Shown: positions 8,762-17,073 of the stretch, piece by piece
Layout of the letters: each line of letters begins with the position of its first letter
How positions within the stretch are numbered: the stretch's first letter is position 1
From: Planctomycetota bacterium
Lineage (GTDB): Bacteria; Planctomycetota; UBA1135; UBA2386
NCBI GenBank assembly: GCA_020638735.1
Contig: JACKHZ010000014.1
Span: 148,855 to 212,854, forward strand
Direction of reading: 5' to 3'
Length of the DNA stretch: 64,000 bases
Notes under the pieces: generated by a model
The model's database searches: none
What the model saw: only the letters and a program-made list of their open reading frames with translations
Told to the model about the DNA's origin: nothing
Program-made: the position numbers and the translations under genes

Positions 8762-9892
8762 CTACTGCCGGAAGTGCTTGCTGAGCTTCAGGGCCTGGCC
8801 CTGGTAGTGAGAGCTGAGACGGCGGTCGCCGTAGACGACTTCCGGCGGTTCCTGGGTGCGGAAGAACTCGAGCTTGAAGAACACCTGGCCGTCCTCGAGC
8901 AGGAACGGCACGTCGTGCGGCCGCACCTCGAGCACGGCGCGCGTGCCGTTCATCGAGCCGTCGCCGCCGTCCCTCGCGCCGCCGTCGCCGAAGCCGTTGT
9001 CGAAGAAGCCGGCGTAGTTGGTTCGCAGCTCGCCGATGCCGACGTCGTAGGCGACCATCTCGGCGGCGAGGTGGCGCGGGATGCGCACCCGTTCCTTGCT
9101 GGCGAAGATGTAGAATTCCTCGGGCGCGACGATCAGGCGGCCGTCCTTCGGCTCGGGGATCGCATCGAAGTAGGCGTCGCCGTCGTGACTGCCGATGCGC
9201 TCCATGTCGACGACGCCGGTGTAGCGCTTGGCGACGTAGCCGATGGGACCCTGGATGTCGCGGTCCTGGCGCACCGCGACGCCCATCATCAGCCCGTTGT
9301 CGAGGCGCAGACGCGCGCTCGGCAGCGGCGTGCCGGCGTCGTCGAACAACAGCGGCGCGCGCTCGTGCTCGGCGCGGAGTTCGTCATCGCTGAGCGACGA
9401 CTGGCCGGAAGAGAACCGGATCTGGCACAGCGACAGGCCGGTTCGCACGCGCACCGGGAAGCTGCGCGGCACGATCTCGAGGTAGAGCGGGCCGGTGTAG
9501 CCGGGCGGCACCGTCTCGAAGCGGCCGCAGTTGTCGGCCAGCAGGCGGGTGAACAGGTCGAGGCGGCCGGTCGACGACTTGGGGTTGGCGCGCACCAGGT
9601 AGGGCAGCGGCTTCTCCAGGCGCTCGAGCAGCGGCACGATGTAGCAGTGCCCCTTCTCCAGCACCGCGCCGTCGGTGAGGTCGAAGGCGTACAGCGTCAT
9701 CTCCTCCAGGCGGTCGGCGACGCGCACGTTCTCGGGCAGGAAGCCGGAGCGCACGCGGTAGCCGCGGGTCGCGAGGCGCAGGTCGAGCGACGCCGGCTGG
9801 ATCTGCGTCGGCGCGATGGCGGGGGTCGAGGCCAGCGCGCCCTGTTCGATCAGCTGGCGGATCTGCTGGTGTACGAGGATGCCGTCGGTCAC
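8762..9892 (-). CDS. dcd: dCTP deaminase, long two-domain form
   Basis: 376 residues, roughly twice a classic Dcd, matching the long 2'-deoxycytidine 5'-triphosphate deaminase family with two tandem dUTPase-like folds. The first half contains IQPASLDLRL, a conserved beta segment, and the region ANPKSSTGRLDLFTRLLAD, which carries the Ser/Arg residues typical of the active site. The second half repeats the fold (PKDGRLIVAPEEFYIFASKE). The enzyme converts dCTP to dUTP as the source of dUMP for thymidylate synthesis, in the cytoplasm. It lies 64 bases after fadE and 57 bases before the gspF-like gene on the same strand. Confidence 0.88.
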   Translation of the reverse strand: MTDGILVHQQIRQLIEQGALASTPAIAPTQIQPASLDLRLATRGYRVRSGFLPENVRVADRLEEMTLYAFDLTDGAVLEKGHCYIVPLLERLEKPLPYLVRANPKSSTGRLDLFTRLLADNCGRFETVPPGYTGPLYLEIVPRSFPVRVRTGLSLCQIRFSSGQSSLSDDELRAEHERAPLLFDDAGTPLPSARLRLDNGLMMGVAVRQDRDIQGPIGYVAKRYTGVVDMERIGSHDGDAYFDAIPEPKDGRLIVAPEEFYIFASKERVRIPRHLAAEMVAYDVGIGELRTNYAGFFDNGFGDGGARDGGDGSMNGTRAVLEVRPHDVPFLLEDGQVFFKLEFFRTQEPPEVVYGDRRLSSHYQGQALKLSKHFRQ

Positions 9893-9956
9893 CGGCGAGA
9901 CGGTAGCAGGCCGGTCCGGACGAAGCCATCGCGCGCCAGGGAGGCGGCGCTGCCCA

Positions 9957-12443
9957 TCAGCTGGTTGCCGGCGCCGTGTCCGCGGCCGGCTGCGGCGCCG
10001 GGCCCGCGGCGCTGCGCAGGTACTCTTCGAGCGTGAAGCTGTCGACGGCGATCGCCTCGGCGCGGGCGGCTTCGGCGGCCTGAACCTGTTCGCGCTCGGC
10101 GGCGGTGACGATGCCTGCCTCGACCGCCTGGTCGAGCAACTGTGCGGGGCGCGCCTTCGGCAGCCGGCCTAGCTTGACGGCGTCCTTGAGTTTCTTCAGC
10201 ACCGGTTCGGCGGCGGTGCAGGTGACCAGCGCGTGTTCGAGGCGGCCGAGCGCGCTCGCCGGGTCGTCCGGAACGAAGCAGTTGCCGGTGATCCGATCGC
10301 GTTGGGCGCCGGGCTGCAGCAGGGTCCGCGCTGCCCGCTGGCCGACGCGGTCGTTGGGGCCGGTGCCGAGCGGGTTGAGCCGCGCGAACAGGCCCATCAC
10401 CTTGCCGAGCGCGCCGCCCAGCACGGGCAGGCGCAGGTTCTGGTGGATGCCGCAGCGCGCCTGCTGCATCTCGGCGAACGCGTGCTCGAGCGACCACTGC
10501 ACCAGCGGCAGATCCTCGTGGCGGCGACCCTCGGCCTCGAAGCGGCGCAGCGTCGCAGCCGCCAGGAACATCCACGCGAACCAGTCTGCGTAGCGGCCGG
10601 TCAGCTTCTCCTTGCGCTTGAGGTCGCCCCCGAGCGCGCCCATCGCCACGTCGGCGAGAAGCGCGAACTCGGCCGAGGCCCAGTTGAGCCGCCGCCAGTA
10701 GCCGCGCACGGCGCCGCGTCCGGGCGCCCACGTCAGCAGGCCGCGGGTCGCGAACAGCAGCGTCGCGCGCACCGCGTTGCGCAGCACGTGGCCGAGGTGC
10801 GGCCAGAACGCGCGGTCGAACGCGACCGGGTCGTTCTGCGCGATCGCCTCGAGCTCCTTCAGCGCGTACGGGTGGCAGCGGATCGCGCCCTGGCCGAACA
10901 CCATCAGCGTGCGGGTCAGGATGTTGGCGCCCTCGACGGTGATGCAGATCGGCGTGCCGGTGTAGGCGTTGGCGAGCAGGTTGCGGGGGCCGCGCGAGAT
11001 GGCGGCGCCGCCCATGACGTCCATGCCGTCGTTGATCACCTTGCGCCACAGCTCGGTGGTCGCGTACTTGGCGATCGCGGTGACGACGGCGGGCTTGTGG
11101 CCTTCGTCGAGCGCGCCGTTGACGTAGCGTCGCGCGGCCTCGAGCACGTAGGTCGAGCCGGCGATGCGCGCCAGCGGCTCCTCGATGCCCTCGAAGCGGC
11201 CGATCGCCAGGCCGAACTGCTGCCGCACCGCCGCGTAGGCGCCGACGCAGCGCGCGGTCAGCTGTGCTCCGCCCGTGGCGGTGGCCGGCAGCGAGATGCC
11301 GCGGCCGGCGGCGAGGCAGTTCATCAGCATCGCCCAGCCGCGGCCGGCGCCGGCGGCGCCGCCGATGATCGCCTCGTCGAGCGGCAGCACGACGTCGCGG
11401 CCGCTGGTCGGGCAGTTGTAGAACGGCACGCCGAGCGGGTCGTGCCGGCGGCCGAGCACCACGCCCTGCGTGTCGGTCGGCACCAGCGCGCAGGTGATGC
11501 CGGGGCGCGGGCCCTTGCCGAGCAGGTTCTCCGGGTCGTGCAGCTGGCAGGCGAGGCCGAGCACGGTCGCCACCGCGGCCAGCGTGATGTAGCGCTTGTT
11601 CCACGACAGTCGCACCATCAGCCGCCCGTCCTCGGCGCGGAAGACCGTGCCGGTGGCGCTGATCGCGCCGGCGTCGGAGCCGGCGCCCGGTTCGGTCAGC
11701 GCGAAGCACGGCACCTGGCTGCCGTCGGCGAGCGCCGGCAGCCAGCGCTGCTTCTGCTCTGGTGTGCCGTAGTGCGACAGCAGTTCGGCCGGGCCGAGCG
11801 AGTTGGGCACCATGACGGTGATCGCCAGCGGCAGCGAACGCGACGCGAGCCGCTGCACGACCGCGCTGTTGGCCGACGCCGACATGCCGAGGCCGCCGTA
11901 CTCCTTGGCGATGCACAGGCCGAAGAAGCGCTCGCGCTTCAGGTAGTCCCAGACCTCGGCCGGCAGGTCGCGCTGCTGGTAGACCTGCCAGTCGTCGGTC
12001 ATCGCCGCGACGCGCGCGACCGGGCCGTCTAGGAAGTCGCGTTCGTCGGCGGTGAGATCGGGGTATTCGGCGGCGAGCAGCTTCGCCAGTGAGGGCTTGC
12101 CGCTGAACAATTCGCCGTCGAGCCAGACCGTGCCGGCGGCGATCGCCTCGCGTTCGGTGTCGCTGATCTGCGGCAGGAAGCCCCCCTTGCGCAGCACGTC
12201 GAGGATGCGGTCGCCGAGCAGCATGCGGCGCAGCGGTCGCACCAGCAGCACGGTCAGCGGCGTGAACACCGACAGCCACAGCCACCACGGCGCACCGAAC
12301 GTCCAGCAGGCGACGATCAGCGCCGACGCCGTCACGAAGAGCGGGGCACCGACGAACAGCAGCGCGAGCAACGTCGCCACCGTCACGGCCGTGACGGTCC
12401 AGGTCGGGAGATCGCTCAGGGCGCCGAAGTGAAGGATGTCCAT
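9957..12443 (-). CDS. fadE: Acyl-CoA dehydrogenase, FadE type
   Basis: 828 residues, close to the 814 of E. coli FadE. Two or three hydrophobic segments (~20-75) anchor the protein at the membrane, as in other FadE proteins. The dehydrogenase core follows, with CFALTEPGAGSDAGA, the FAD/substrate motif, and RGPRNLLANAYTGTP later. The C-terminal ~250 residues match the FadE-specific tail (DUF1974 type). It catalyses the first, FAD-dependent step of fatty-acid beta-oxidation. ATG 12443 (MDILHFG) is preferred to a start 30 bases upstream because the membrane segment begins soon after it. No other beta-oxidation gene is nearby. Confidence 0.92.
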   Translation of the reverse strand: MDILHFGALSDLPTWTVTAVTVATLLALLFVGAPLFVTASALIVACWTFGAPWWLWLSVFTPLTVLLVRPLRRMLLGDRILDVLRKGGFLPQISDTEREAIAAGTVWLDGELFSGKPSLAKLLAAEYPDLTADERDFLDGPVARVAAMTDDWQVYQQRDLPAEVWDYLKRERFFGLCIAKEYGGLGMSASANSAVVQRLASRSLPLAITVMVPNSLGPAELLSHYGTPEQKQRWLPALADGSQVPCFALTEPGAGSDAGAISATGTVFRAEDGRLMVRLSWNKRYITLAAVATVLGLACQLHDPENLLGKGPRPGITCALVPTDTQGVVLGRRHDPLGVPFYNCPTSGRDVVLPLDEAIIGGAAGAGRGWAMLMNCLAAGRGISLPATATGGAQLTARCVGAYAAVRQQFGLAIGRFEGIEEPLARIAGSTYVLEAARRYVNGALDEGHKPAVVTAIAKYATTELWRKVINDGMDVMGGAAISRGPRNLLANAYTGTPICITVEGANILTRTLMVFGQGAIRCHPYALKELEAIAQNDPVAFDRAFWPHLGHVLRNAVRATLLFATRGLLTWAPGRGAVRGYWRRLNWASAEFALLADVAMGALGGDLKRKEKLTGRYADWFAWMFLAAATLRRFEAEGRRHEDLPLVQWSLEHAFAEMQQARCGIHQNLRLPVLGGALGKVMGLFARLNPLGTGPNDRVGQRAARTLLQPGAQRDRITGNCFVPDDPASALGRLEHALVTCTAAEPVLKKLKDAVKLGRLPKARPAQLLDQAVEAGIVTAAEREQVQAAEAARAEAIAVDSFTLEEYLRSAAGPAPQPAADTAPATS

Positions 12444-12702
12444 GGTGCTGCGGGGCGCCGATCGGGCGACCACATCAGGCCTATCGGCAGACCGCTCTTC
12501 TCTCCTAGTGCCTGCTTGCCGGCCGACTACAGGTCAGTGCGGCGACGACGACCGGATGGCGTCGCCAGGGTCCGGGACCGCGCGACGTCCCGTGACGAGA
12601 CCGGTGGCATCGGCGTCTCGCCGCGACGCGTCGTGGGGCGCTACGGTCAGGCTCCGCGACTGCCGACCTCCGGTGCACACACACACCGAGCGAGAGGTTC
12701 GC

Positions 12703-13113
12703 ATGAAGCTGCATCAGGTCTGGGCGTCGTTGGGGTTGTTCACGTTCTGCACGGCTTGCGGCACCGTCGGCGAGCACGCTTCGCCGCCGGAGTTGGAGTT
12801 CGCCGCGGCGCCGATGGTGGAGACCGCCAGCGTCGAGGACGAGGTCGCCGCTTCGTTCACGCTGCAGCAGCACTCGCGGCTCGGCGCCGGCACGTTCGTC
12901 GGCGACGTCTGGCTCGAGCAGCCGCGCATGGAGCTGGCGGGCGCAGGCGCCGAGCAGACGGTCATCGACGGCAACCTGACGCTCGCGAGCCAGTGCCGCG
13001 TCGAGCACCTGACCGTTACCGGCGATCTGATCTTCGCCGGCAACAACGCCCGCGCGGTCGACGTGCGCTGCCTCGGCCAGGTACTCGACTACGGCACCTG
13101 CAACCGGCACTGA
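12703..13113 (+). CDS. Small putative lipoprotein
   Basis: 136 residues. The N-terminus (MKLHQVWASLGLFTFCTAC) looks like a lipoprotein signal peptide, with a weak lipobox ending T-A-C. The mature part has alternating hydrophobic/polar strands (GNLTLASQCRVEHLTVTG, DLIFAGNN), suggesting a short beta-helix or beta-sandwich. No family recognised. The ATG at 12703 has GAGAGG 7 bases upstream and gives a proper signal peptide. The frame stays open upstream to 12436, but that extension is Arg-rich and lacks coding character. It converges on the propeller gene with an 8-base gap. The 259-base region before it, shared with divergent fadE, contains a 7-bp inverted repeat (12543-12549/12562-12568). Confidence 0.6.
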   Translation: MKLHQVWASLGLFTFCTACGTVGEHASPPELEFAAAPMVETASVEDEVAASFTLQQHSRLGAGTFVGDVWLEQPRMELAGAGAEQTVIDGNLTLASQCRVEHLTVTGDLIFAGNNARAVDVRCLGQVLDYGTCNRH

Positions 13114-13121
13114 GCGGCAAC

Positions 13122-14195
13122 TCAGAAGCCGAACTGCACGACGACCGCGTCGGACAGCGACAGGCCGCCGGGCACGTTCTCCAGCACGGCGTGCTGCGCG
13201 AACAGCGCTGCCCCCGGCCAGCCGTCGAGGATCGGCACCTGTAGGTCCAGCGTCGCCGGGAAGGTTGCGCTGGTCAGGGTCACCATCATCACGTCAGGGC
13301 TGACGTAGAGCGTGCAGCCCGAGGTGCCGAACACCGCGTCGACGCTGACCGGTAGCGGCAGGGCGCCGTACTGGGTGTTGCTGAGGCCGAACAGGACCAG
13401 GCCGATCGCGCTGGCCTCGTGATTGGTCGATTGCAGGTTGAGCGGCGCGCCGATGCCGCCGCTGATGACGGCGCTGGAGGTCACCAGTCCGCCGAGCCCG
13501 TCGCAGCCGCTGCCGAAGTTGCGCACGTAGTCCTGCAGCGGCTCGGCGCCGCGCATGCCGCCGAGGCCGGCGCCGCCGATCAGCGTCGGCAAACCGGTCG
13601 CAGGCGCGATCGCGAACAGCTGGCTGCTGCCGCCGACCAGCTGGCCGTCGGCGCGGCGGGCCAGCCACTGAACGTCGGCGCCGTTGGTGCCGACAGCCGG
13701 GTCGACGTCGGTGCCGGCGCCGGTCACAGCGTCGACAAGCAGCAGACCGGCGAACACGTCCCAGGCGTACAGCTGGCCGCCGAGAGAGCAGAGCGACTGC
13801 ACCGCGGAGAACCCGACCGTGCCGACCAGCGTGTCCGCGCCGGTGGCGAGGTCGATGGTGACGAGATCGTCGCCGCCTTCGCGGATGGCGAACATCTGGC
13901 CTTCGTGCCAGGCCATACCGCGCAGGTCCGCGGTCGGACCGACGCTGGTCGCGCTGCCGGTGGTCGGGTCGATCGTCGCCAGCTCCCACGTGCCGACGGG
14001 CCGGATCGCGGTCCACAGCGTGCCGTCGGCGTCGCGGGCCAGGGCGTTCATGTTGCCGCCCGCCCAGCCGATCGTCTGGCCGACGCCGGTGAACGAATCG
14101 AAGGCGACGACCGAGCCTGTCCAGGTCACGCCGATCATGTCCTGGGCGGCGACGGGGGCGAGAGCGAACAGGGCGGCGAGCAGGGTGTGGCGCAT
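13122..14195 (-). CDS. Secreted beta-propeller-like protein with planctomycete-type C-terminal domain
   Basis: 357 residues with a clean signal peptide (LLAALFALAPVAAQ). Residues ~20-225 contain repeating units with 'ID..TG....VG' patterns (for example ATIDPTTGSATSVGPTA and VTIDLATGADTLVGTVG), consistent with a beta-propeller of about five or six blades. The last ~120 residues begin NFGSGCDGLGG and end in a hydrophobic VVVQFGF. I associate this tail with secreted proteins of certain planctomycetes, where it may act in export or anchoring. That is recollection, not a tested assignment. Binding partner unknown. Confidence 0.6.
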   Translation of the reverse strand: MRHTLLAALFALAPVAAQDMIGVTWTGSVVAFDSFTGVGQTIGWAGGNMNALARDADGTLWTAIRPVGTWELATIDPTTGSATSVGPTADLRGMAWHEGQMFAIREGGDDLVTIDLATGADTLVGTVGFSAVQSLCSLGGQLYAWDVFAGLLLVDAVTGAGTDVDPAVGTNGADVQWLARRADGQLVGGSSQLFAIAPATGLPTLIGGAGLGGMRGAEPLQDYVRNFGSGCDGLGGLVTSSAVISGGIGAPLNLQSTNHEASAIGLVLFGLSNTQYGALPLPVSVDAVFGTSGCTLYVSPDVMMVTLTSATFPATLDLQVPILDGWPGAALFAQHAVLENVPGGLSLSDAVVVQFGF

Positions 14196-14265
14196 GGTGG
14201 GAATCTCGTTCGCCCGGCTAGACGAGATCCCGGCGCCGGCCCCTTCACGCTCGCTCGAAACGACG

Positions 14266-15285
14266 TCAGGGATCGCGGCGCAGCTCGCGCGCTGCTCTCA
14301 GCACCGGGTCCCACTGGAACGCCGGCCCCGGGTCCTGCTTGTTCTTCTGCACGTGGAAGTGTCCGACGATGCCGTCGAAGGCCCTCAGCTCTGGCGCCGG
14401 CAGCACGTGGTCGATGACATCGCCGTCGGGCTCTCGGGGGGCGTCCAGCCGGATGCGCGGCAGGGCTCGGTTGAGCCCGGCCATCAGGCGCGCCAGAGCG
14501 GCGTACTGCTGCGGCGTGTAGTCGACCATGTGCCAGGTCTTGCCCTGCACCTCGCCGGTGACGATGCCCGGCCGCGCGGGGCGGGCGACGAAGTCGCGGG
14601 GCAGCCCGGTCTCGGTCATCCACTGGGGGAACTTCTGCTTCCAGCCGAGCTCGTCGCGCTCGTACCAGACGGCCATCGCGGCGTTCATCGGCTGCGGGTA
14701 GGCGCCGGGATGGGCGATCTCGACGCCGACCGAGAAGTCGTTGGCGATCGTCGCGTGCCAGGCCTTGTCGCGCAGATCGAGCGTCTGGTAGATCGTGCCG
14801 TCGAGGTCGAGCATGAAGTGCACCGACAGGCCGCGCACGTCCTGCAGCACCTTGAAGCACTGCCGCGAGCAGCCGCAGACGTCGAAGTGCACGACGAACT
14901 GGTGCACGACCTCGCTCAGTTCGGCCAACGACAGCCTGTCAGCGTGAGCTGCAAGCCGCGCAGGCAGGCCGCCGCGCACGTCGTAGCGCTGCTTGCCGTC
15001 GGCCGGTTCGTTGCGATCGAAGTGCTTGCCGCGCAGGTAGGCGCTATAGCCGTCGGGCTCCTGCCAGGTGACGACGCGGGTGCCGATCGGGAAGCGCTCG
15101 CCTGCGACGACGATCCAGTCCGGACCGGCGCTCGCCGGCGCGGTCGCGGCTGGCCGTGGCTCGTCGCTCGGCGCCGGTCCGCGGGGCGGCGCGCCGCAGC
15201 GTGCGAACAGCACTACGGTGCTGGCGAGCCCGAGGCCCGTGCAGAAGAGGCGGCGGCGCGTGGCGCGCGGCGTGGCGTTGGTCAT
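14266..15285 (-). CDS. N-acetylmuramoyl-L-alanine amidase, Amidase_2 type, exported
   Basis: 339 residues. The N-terminus carries twin arginines (RRRLFCTGLGLASTVVLFARC) in a Tat-like or lipoprotein signal ending at a cysteine. The catalytic region resembles Amidase_2/PGRP zinc amidases: VVHQFVVHFDVCGCSRQCF, VHFMLDLDGTIYQTLDL, WHATIANDFSVGVEIAH, and a distal GIVGHFHVQKNKQDPGPAF, which supplies a late His and Lys/Asp. Such enzymes cleave the amide bond between N-acetylmuramic acid and the stem peptide. The ATG at 15285 overlaps the stop of the upstream amidase gene (ATGA), so the two are translationally coupled. The Cys cluster CGCSRQC inside the domain is unusual. Confidence 0.78.
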   Translation of the reverse strand: MTNATPRATRRRLFCTGLGLASTVVLFARCGAPPRGPAPSDEPRPAATAPASAGPDWIVVAGERFPIGTRVVTWQEPDGYSAYLRGKHFDRNEPADGKQRYDVRGGLPARLAAHADRLSLAELSEVVHQFVVHFDVCGCSRQCFKVLQDVRGLSVHFMLDLDGTIYQTLDLRDKAWHATIANDFSVGVEIAHPGAYPQPMNAAMAVWYERDELGWKQKFPQWMTETGLPRDFVARPARPGIVTGEVQGKTWHMVDYTPQQYAALARLMAGLNRALPRIRLDAPREPDGDVIDHVLPAPELRAFDGIVGHFHVQKNKQDPGPAFQWDPVLRAARELRRDP

Positions 15286-16946
15286 AGGTCGGTCAGCGCG
15301 GGGCGTTGCAGATGGAACCTCGTGACGCGTTGCCACGCGTCGGCGGTGCGAAGCAGGGGGGCCTCGCCGTCGAGCCGGCCGACCAGCGCCAGCATCCTCG
15401 GGCGTCCGCCTTCGCGCTCGACGTCGCCGTGGGCCATCGGCAGCACGTAGGTCGGGTGTCCGGTTAGGTTGGTTGCGGTCAGCGTCGGTCCGCCGTGCGT
15501 CGGCGCGACCAACACGTCGATGCCGTCGAGTGCGGTGCGCATCTCGTCCATCAGCTGTTGCCGCCGGCGGCTCGCCTGCAGGAACTCCACGGCGGGGATC
15601 GTGCGCGCGGCGCGGAACTGGTTGGGCCAGTCGTGGTCATCCTGGCCAGGAAGGTCGTCCACCAGCCGATCGCGCGTGAAGGCGTCGAACGCCGCGGCGG
15701 CTTCCGCGTGCAGCATCAGCAGCATCGCCTCGTATGGCGCGTCGGGCAGCGTGACCGGCCGCGGGGCCGCGCCGGCGCGCTCCGCGAGCCACTGCAGGAA
15801 GTTGGTCTGATCATCGTCGCTGGGGAACCGGTCCAGCTGCAGCACGCCGAAGCGCAGCCCATCCAGGCTCTCTCCAGCCGCCGGGGTCCAGCGAAACGAG
15901 GTGTCGCGCGCCGCCGGGTCGCGGCCGTCGGTCCCGCGGATGGCGTCGAACACGAGGCCGGCATCGATCGCGGTGCGCGCGATCACCCCGACCTTGTCCA
16001 TGGTCCACGACAGCGGCATCGCGCCGTAGCGGCTCACGGCGCCGAAGCTCGGCCGCAGCCCGGCGACCCCGCACCGGGCGCACGGCGAGACGATCGAGCC
16101 GAGCGTCTCGGTGCCTAGTGCGAACGGCAGCAGCCCGGCGGCGACCGCGCTGGCGGATCCGGCGGACGAGCCGCTCGAGCCCTGGTCGGGGCGGAACGGG
16201 TTGCGGGTGCGGCCGCCGTGCCAGACGTCGCCCATCGCCAGCGCGCCGAGCGACAGCTTGGCGACCAGCACGGCGCCGGCTTCGTGCAGCCGTGCCAGCG
16301 GCGTGGCCGTCGCGTTCCAGACGTGGTCGGCGAACGGCCGGCAACCGAACGTGGTCGGGGCCGAGGGCCACGCGAACAGGTCCTTCGCGCCGTAGGGGAT
16401 GCCGTGCAGGGGGCCGCGCACGCGGCCGACCTTGCGCTCGGCGTCGAGTTGGTCGGCGCGCGCCAGCGCCTCGTCGGCGAGCAGCGTGACGACGCAGAGC
16501 AGGTCCGGATCGAACCGCCGCAGCCGGGCGATCGACAGTTCGGTCAGGCGACGGGAGGTGACCTTGCCCTGTTGCAGGAGGCTGGCGAGCTCCCAGACCG
16601 ATGCGAAGGCCAGGTCTCGATCGTCGGCGGGCAATGCGGCGTCGCCGGCGGTGGCGGCGGCGGCGTTCGGACCGGTGGCCGTCGGCCGCGTCGCGCCGGG
16701 GTGCGTCGACGCGTGAGGGTCGAAGTGGCAGCACGGCGGCAGCTCGAACGGCGGCGACACCGAGCGAAGAGCCGCGTAGTCGGAGCGCAGCGCGGCGAGC
16801 TGCCCGGCGGCCTGGGCGCGCTCTTCGTCGCGGAACCCGAGCCCGGTCAGGCGCGCGAAAGCCGCCATGTCGTCGGCGTCGTCCGGGGCCAGGCAGCTCG
16901 CGAGCGGCGCGGCGCCGGCGGCCAGCAGGAAGGAGCGTCGGTCCAT
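15282..16946 (-). CDS. Exported amidase-signature (GatA family) hydrolase
   Basis: 554 residues. The start MDRRSFLLAAGAAPLASC combines a twin-arginine motif with a lipobox (LASC), suggesting a Tat-exported lipoprotein rather than the cytoplasmic GatA subunit. The amidase signature is intact: catalytic Lys in PYGAKDLFAW, cis-Ser in GSSGSSAGSASAVAAG, and nucleophile region in GTETLGSIVSPC. It therefore most likely hydrolyses an amide outside the cytoplasm. Substrate unknown. The following gene, coupled by an ATGA overlap, is a peptidoglycan amidase, so wall material is one guess. The open frame extends to 17285, but ATG 16946 gives the export signal and leaves 127 bases to the divergent M28 peptidase gene. 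Confidence 0.8.
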   Translation of the reverse strand: MDRRSFLLAAGAAPLASCLAPDDADDMAAFARLTGLGFRDEERAQAAGQLAALRSDYAALRSVSPPFELPPCCHFDPHASTHPGATRPTATGPNAAAATAGDAALPADDRDLAFASVWELASLLQQGKVTSRRLTELSIARLRRFDPDLLCVVTLLADEALARADQLDAERKVGRVRGPLHGIPYGAKDLFAWPSAPTTFGCRPFADHVWNATATPLARLHEAGAVLVAKLSLGALAMGDVWHGGRTRNPFRPDQGSSGSSAGSASAVAAGLLPFALGTETLGSIVSPCARCGVAGLRPSFGAVSRYGAMPLSWTMDKVGVIARTAIDAGLVFDAIRGTDGRDPAARDTSFRWTPAAGESLDGLRFGVLQLDRFPSDDDQTNFLQWLAERAGAAPRPVTLPDAPYEAMLLMLHAEAAAAFDAFTRDRLVDDLPGQDDHDWPNQFRAARTIPAVEFLQASRRRQQLMDEMRTALDGIDVLVAPTHGGPTLTATNLTGHPTYVLPMAHGDVEREGGRPRMLALVGRLDGEAPLLRTADAWQRVTRFHLQRPALTDL

Positions 16947-17073
16947 GGCGGGGAGGCTGTCGTGGATGCGGAAGCCGGTCGCGGCGACAGAAGGCGGGAG
17001 GCGCAGGCCACCTCGCGCGATTAGTGTGGGCCGATCATGGCCTGACGCGGCCCCGATACCAAACCAGACCCGC

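Noticed and set aside
7970..10036. 688-codon open frame on the plus strand
   Set aside because: Runs antisense across the gspF-like and dcd genes, which have clear motifs; no signal of its own.
10233..12032. 599-codon frame antisense to fadE
   Set aside because: fadE motifs are unambiguous; this frame is Arg/Ala/Glu-rich with no domain.
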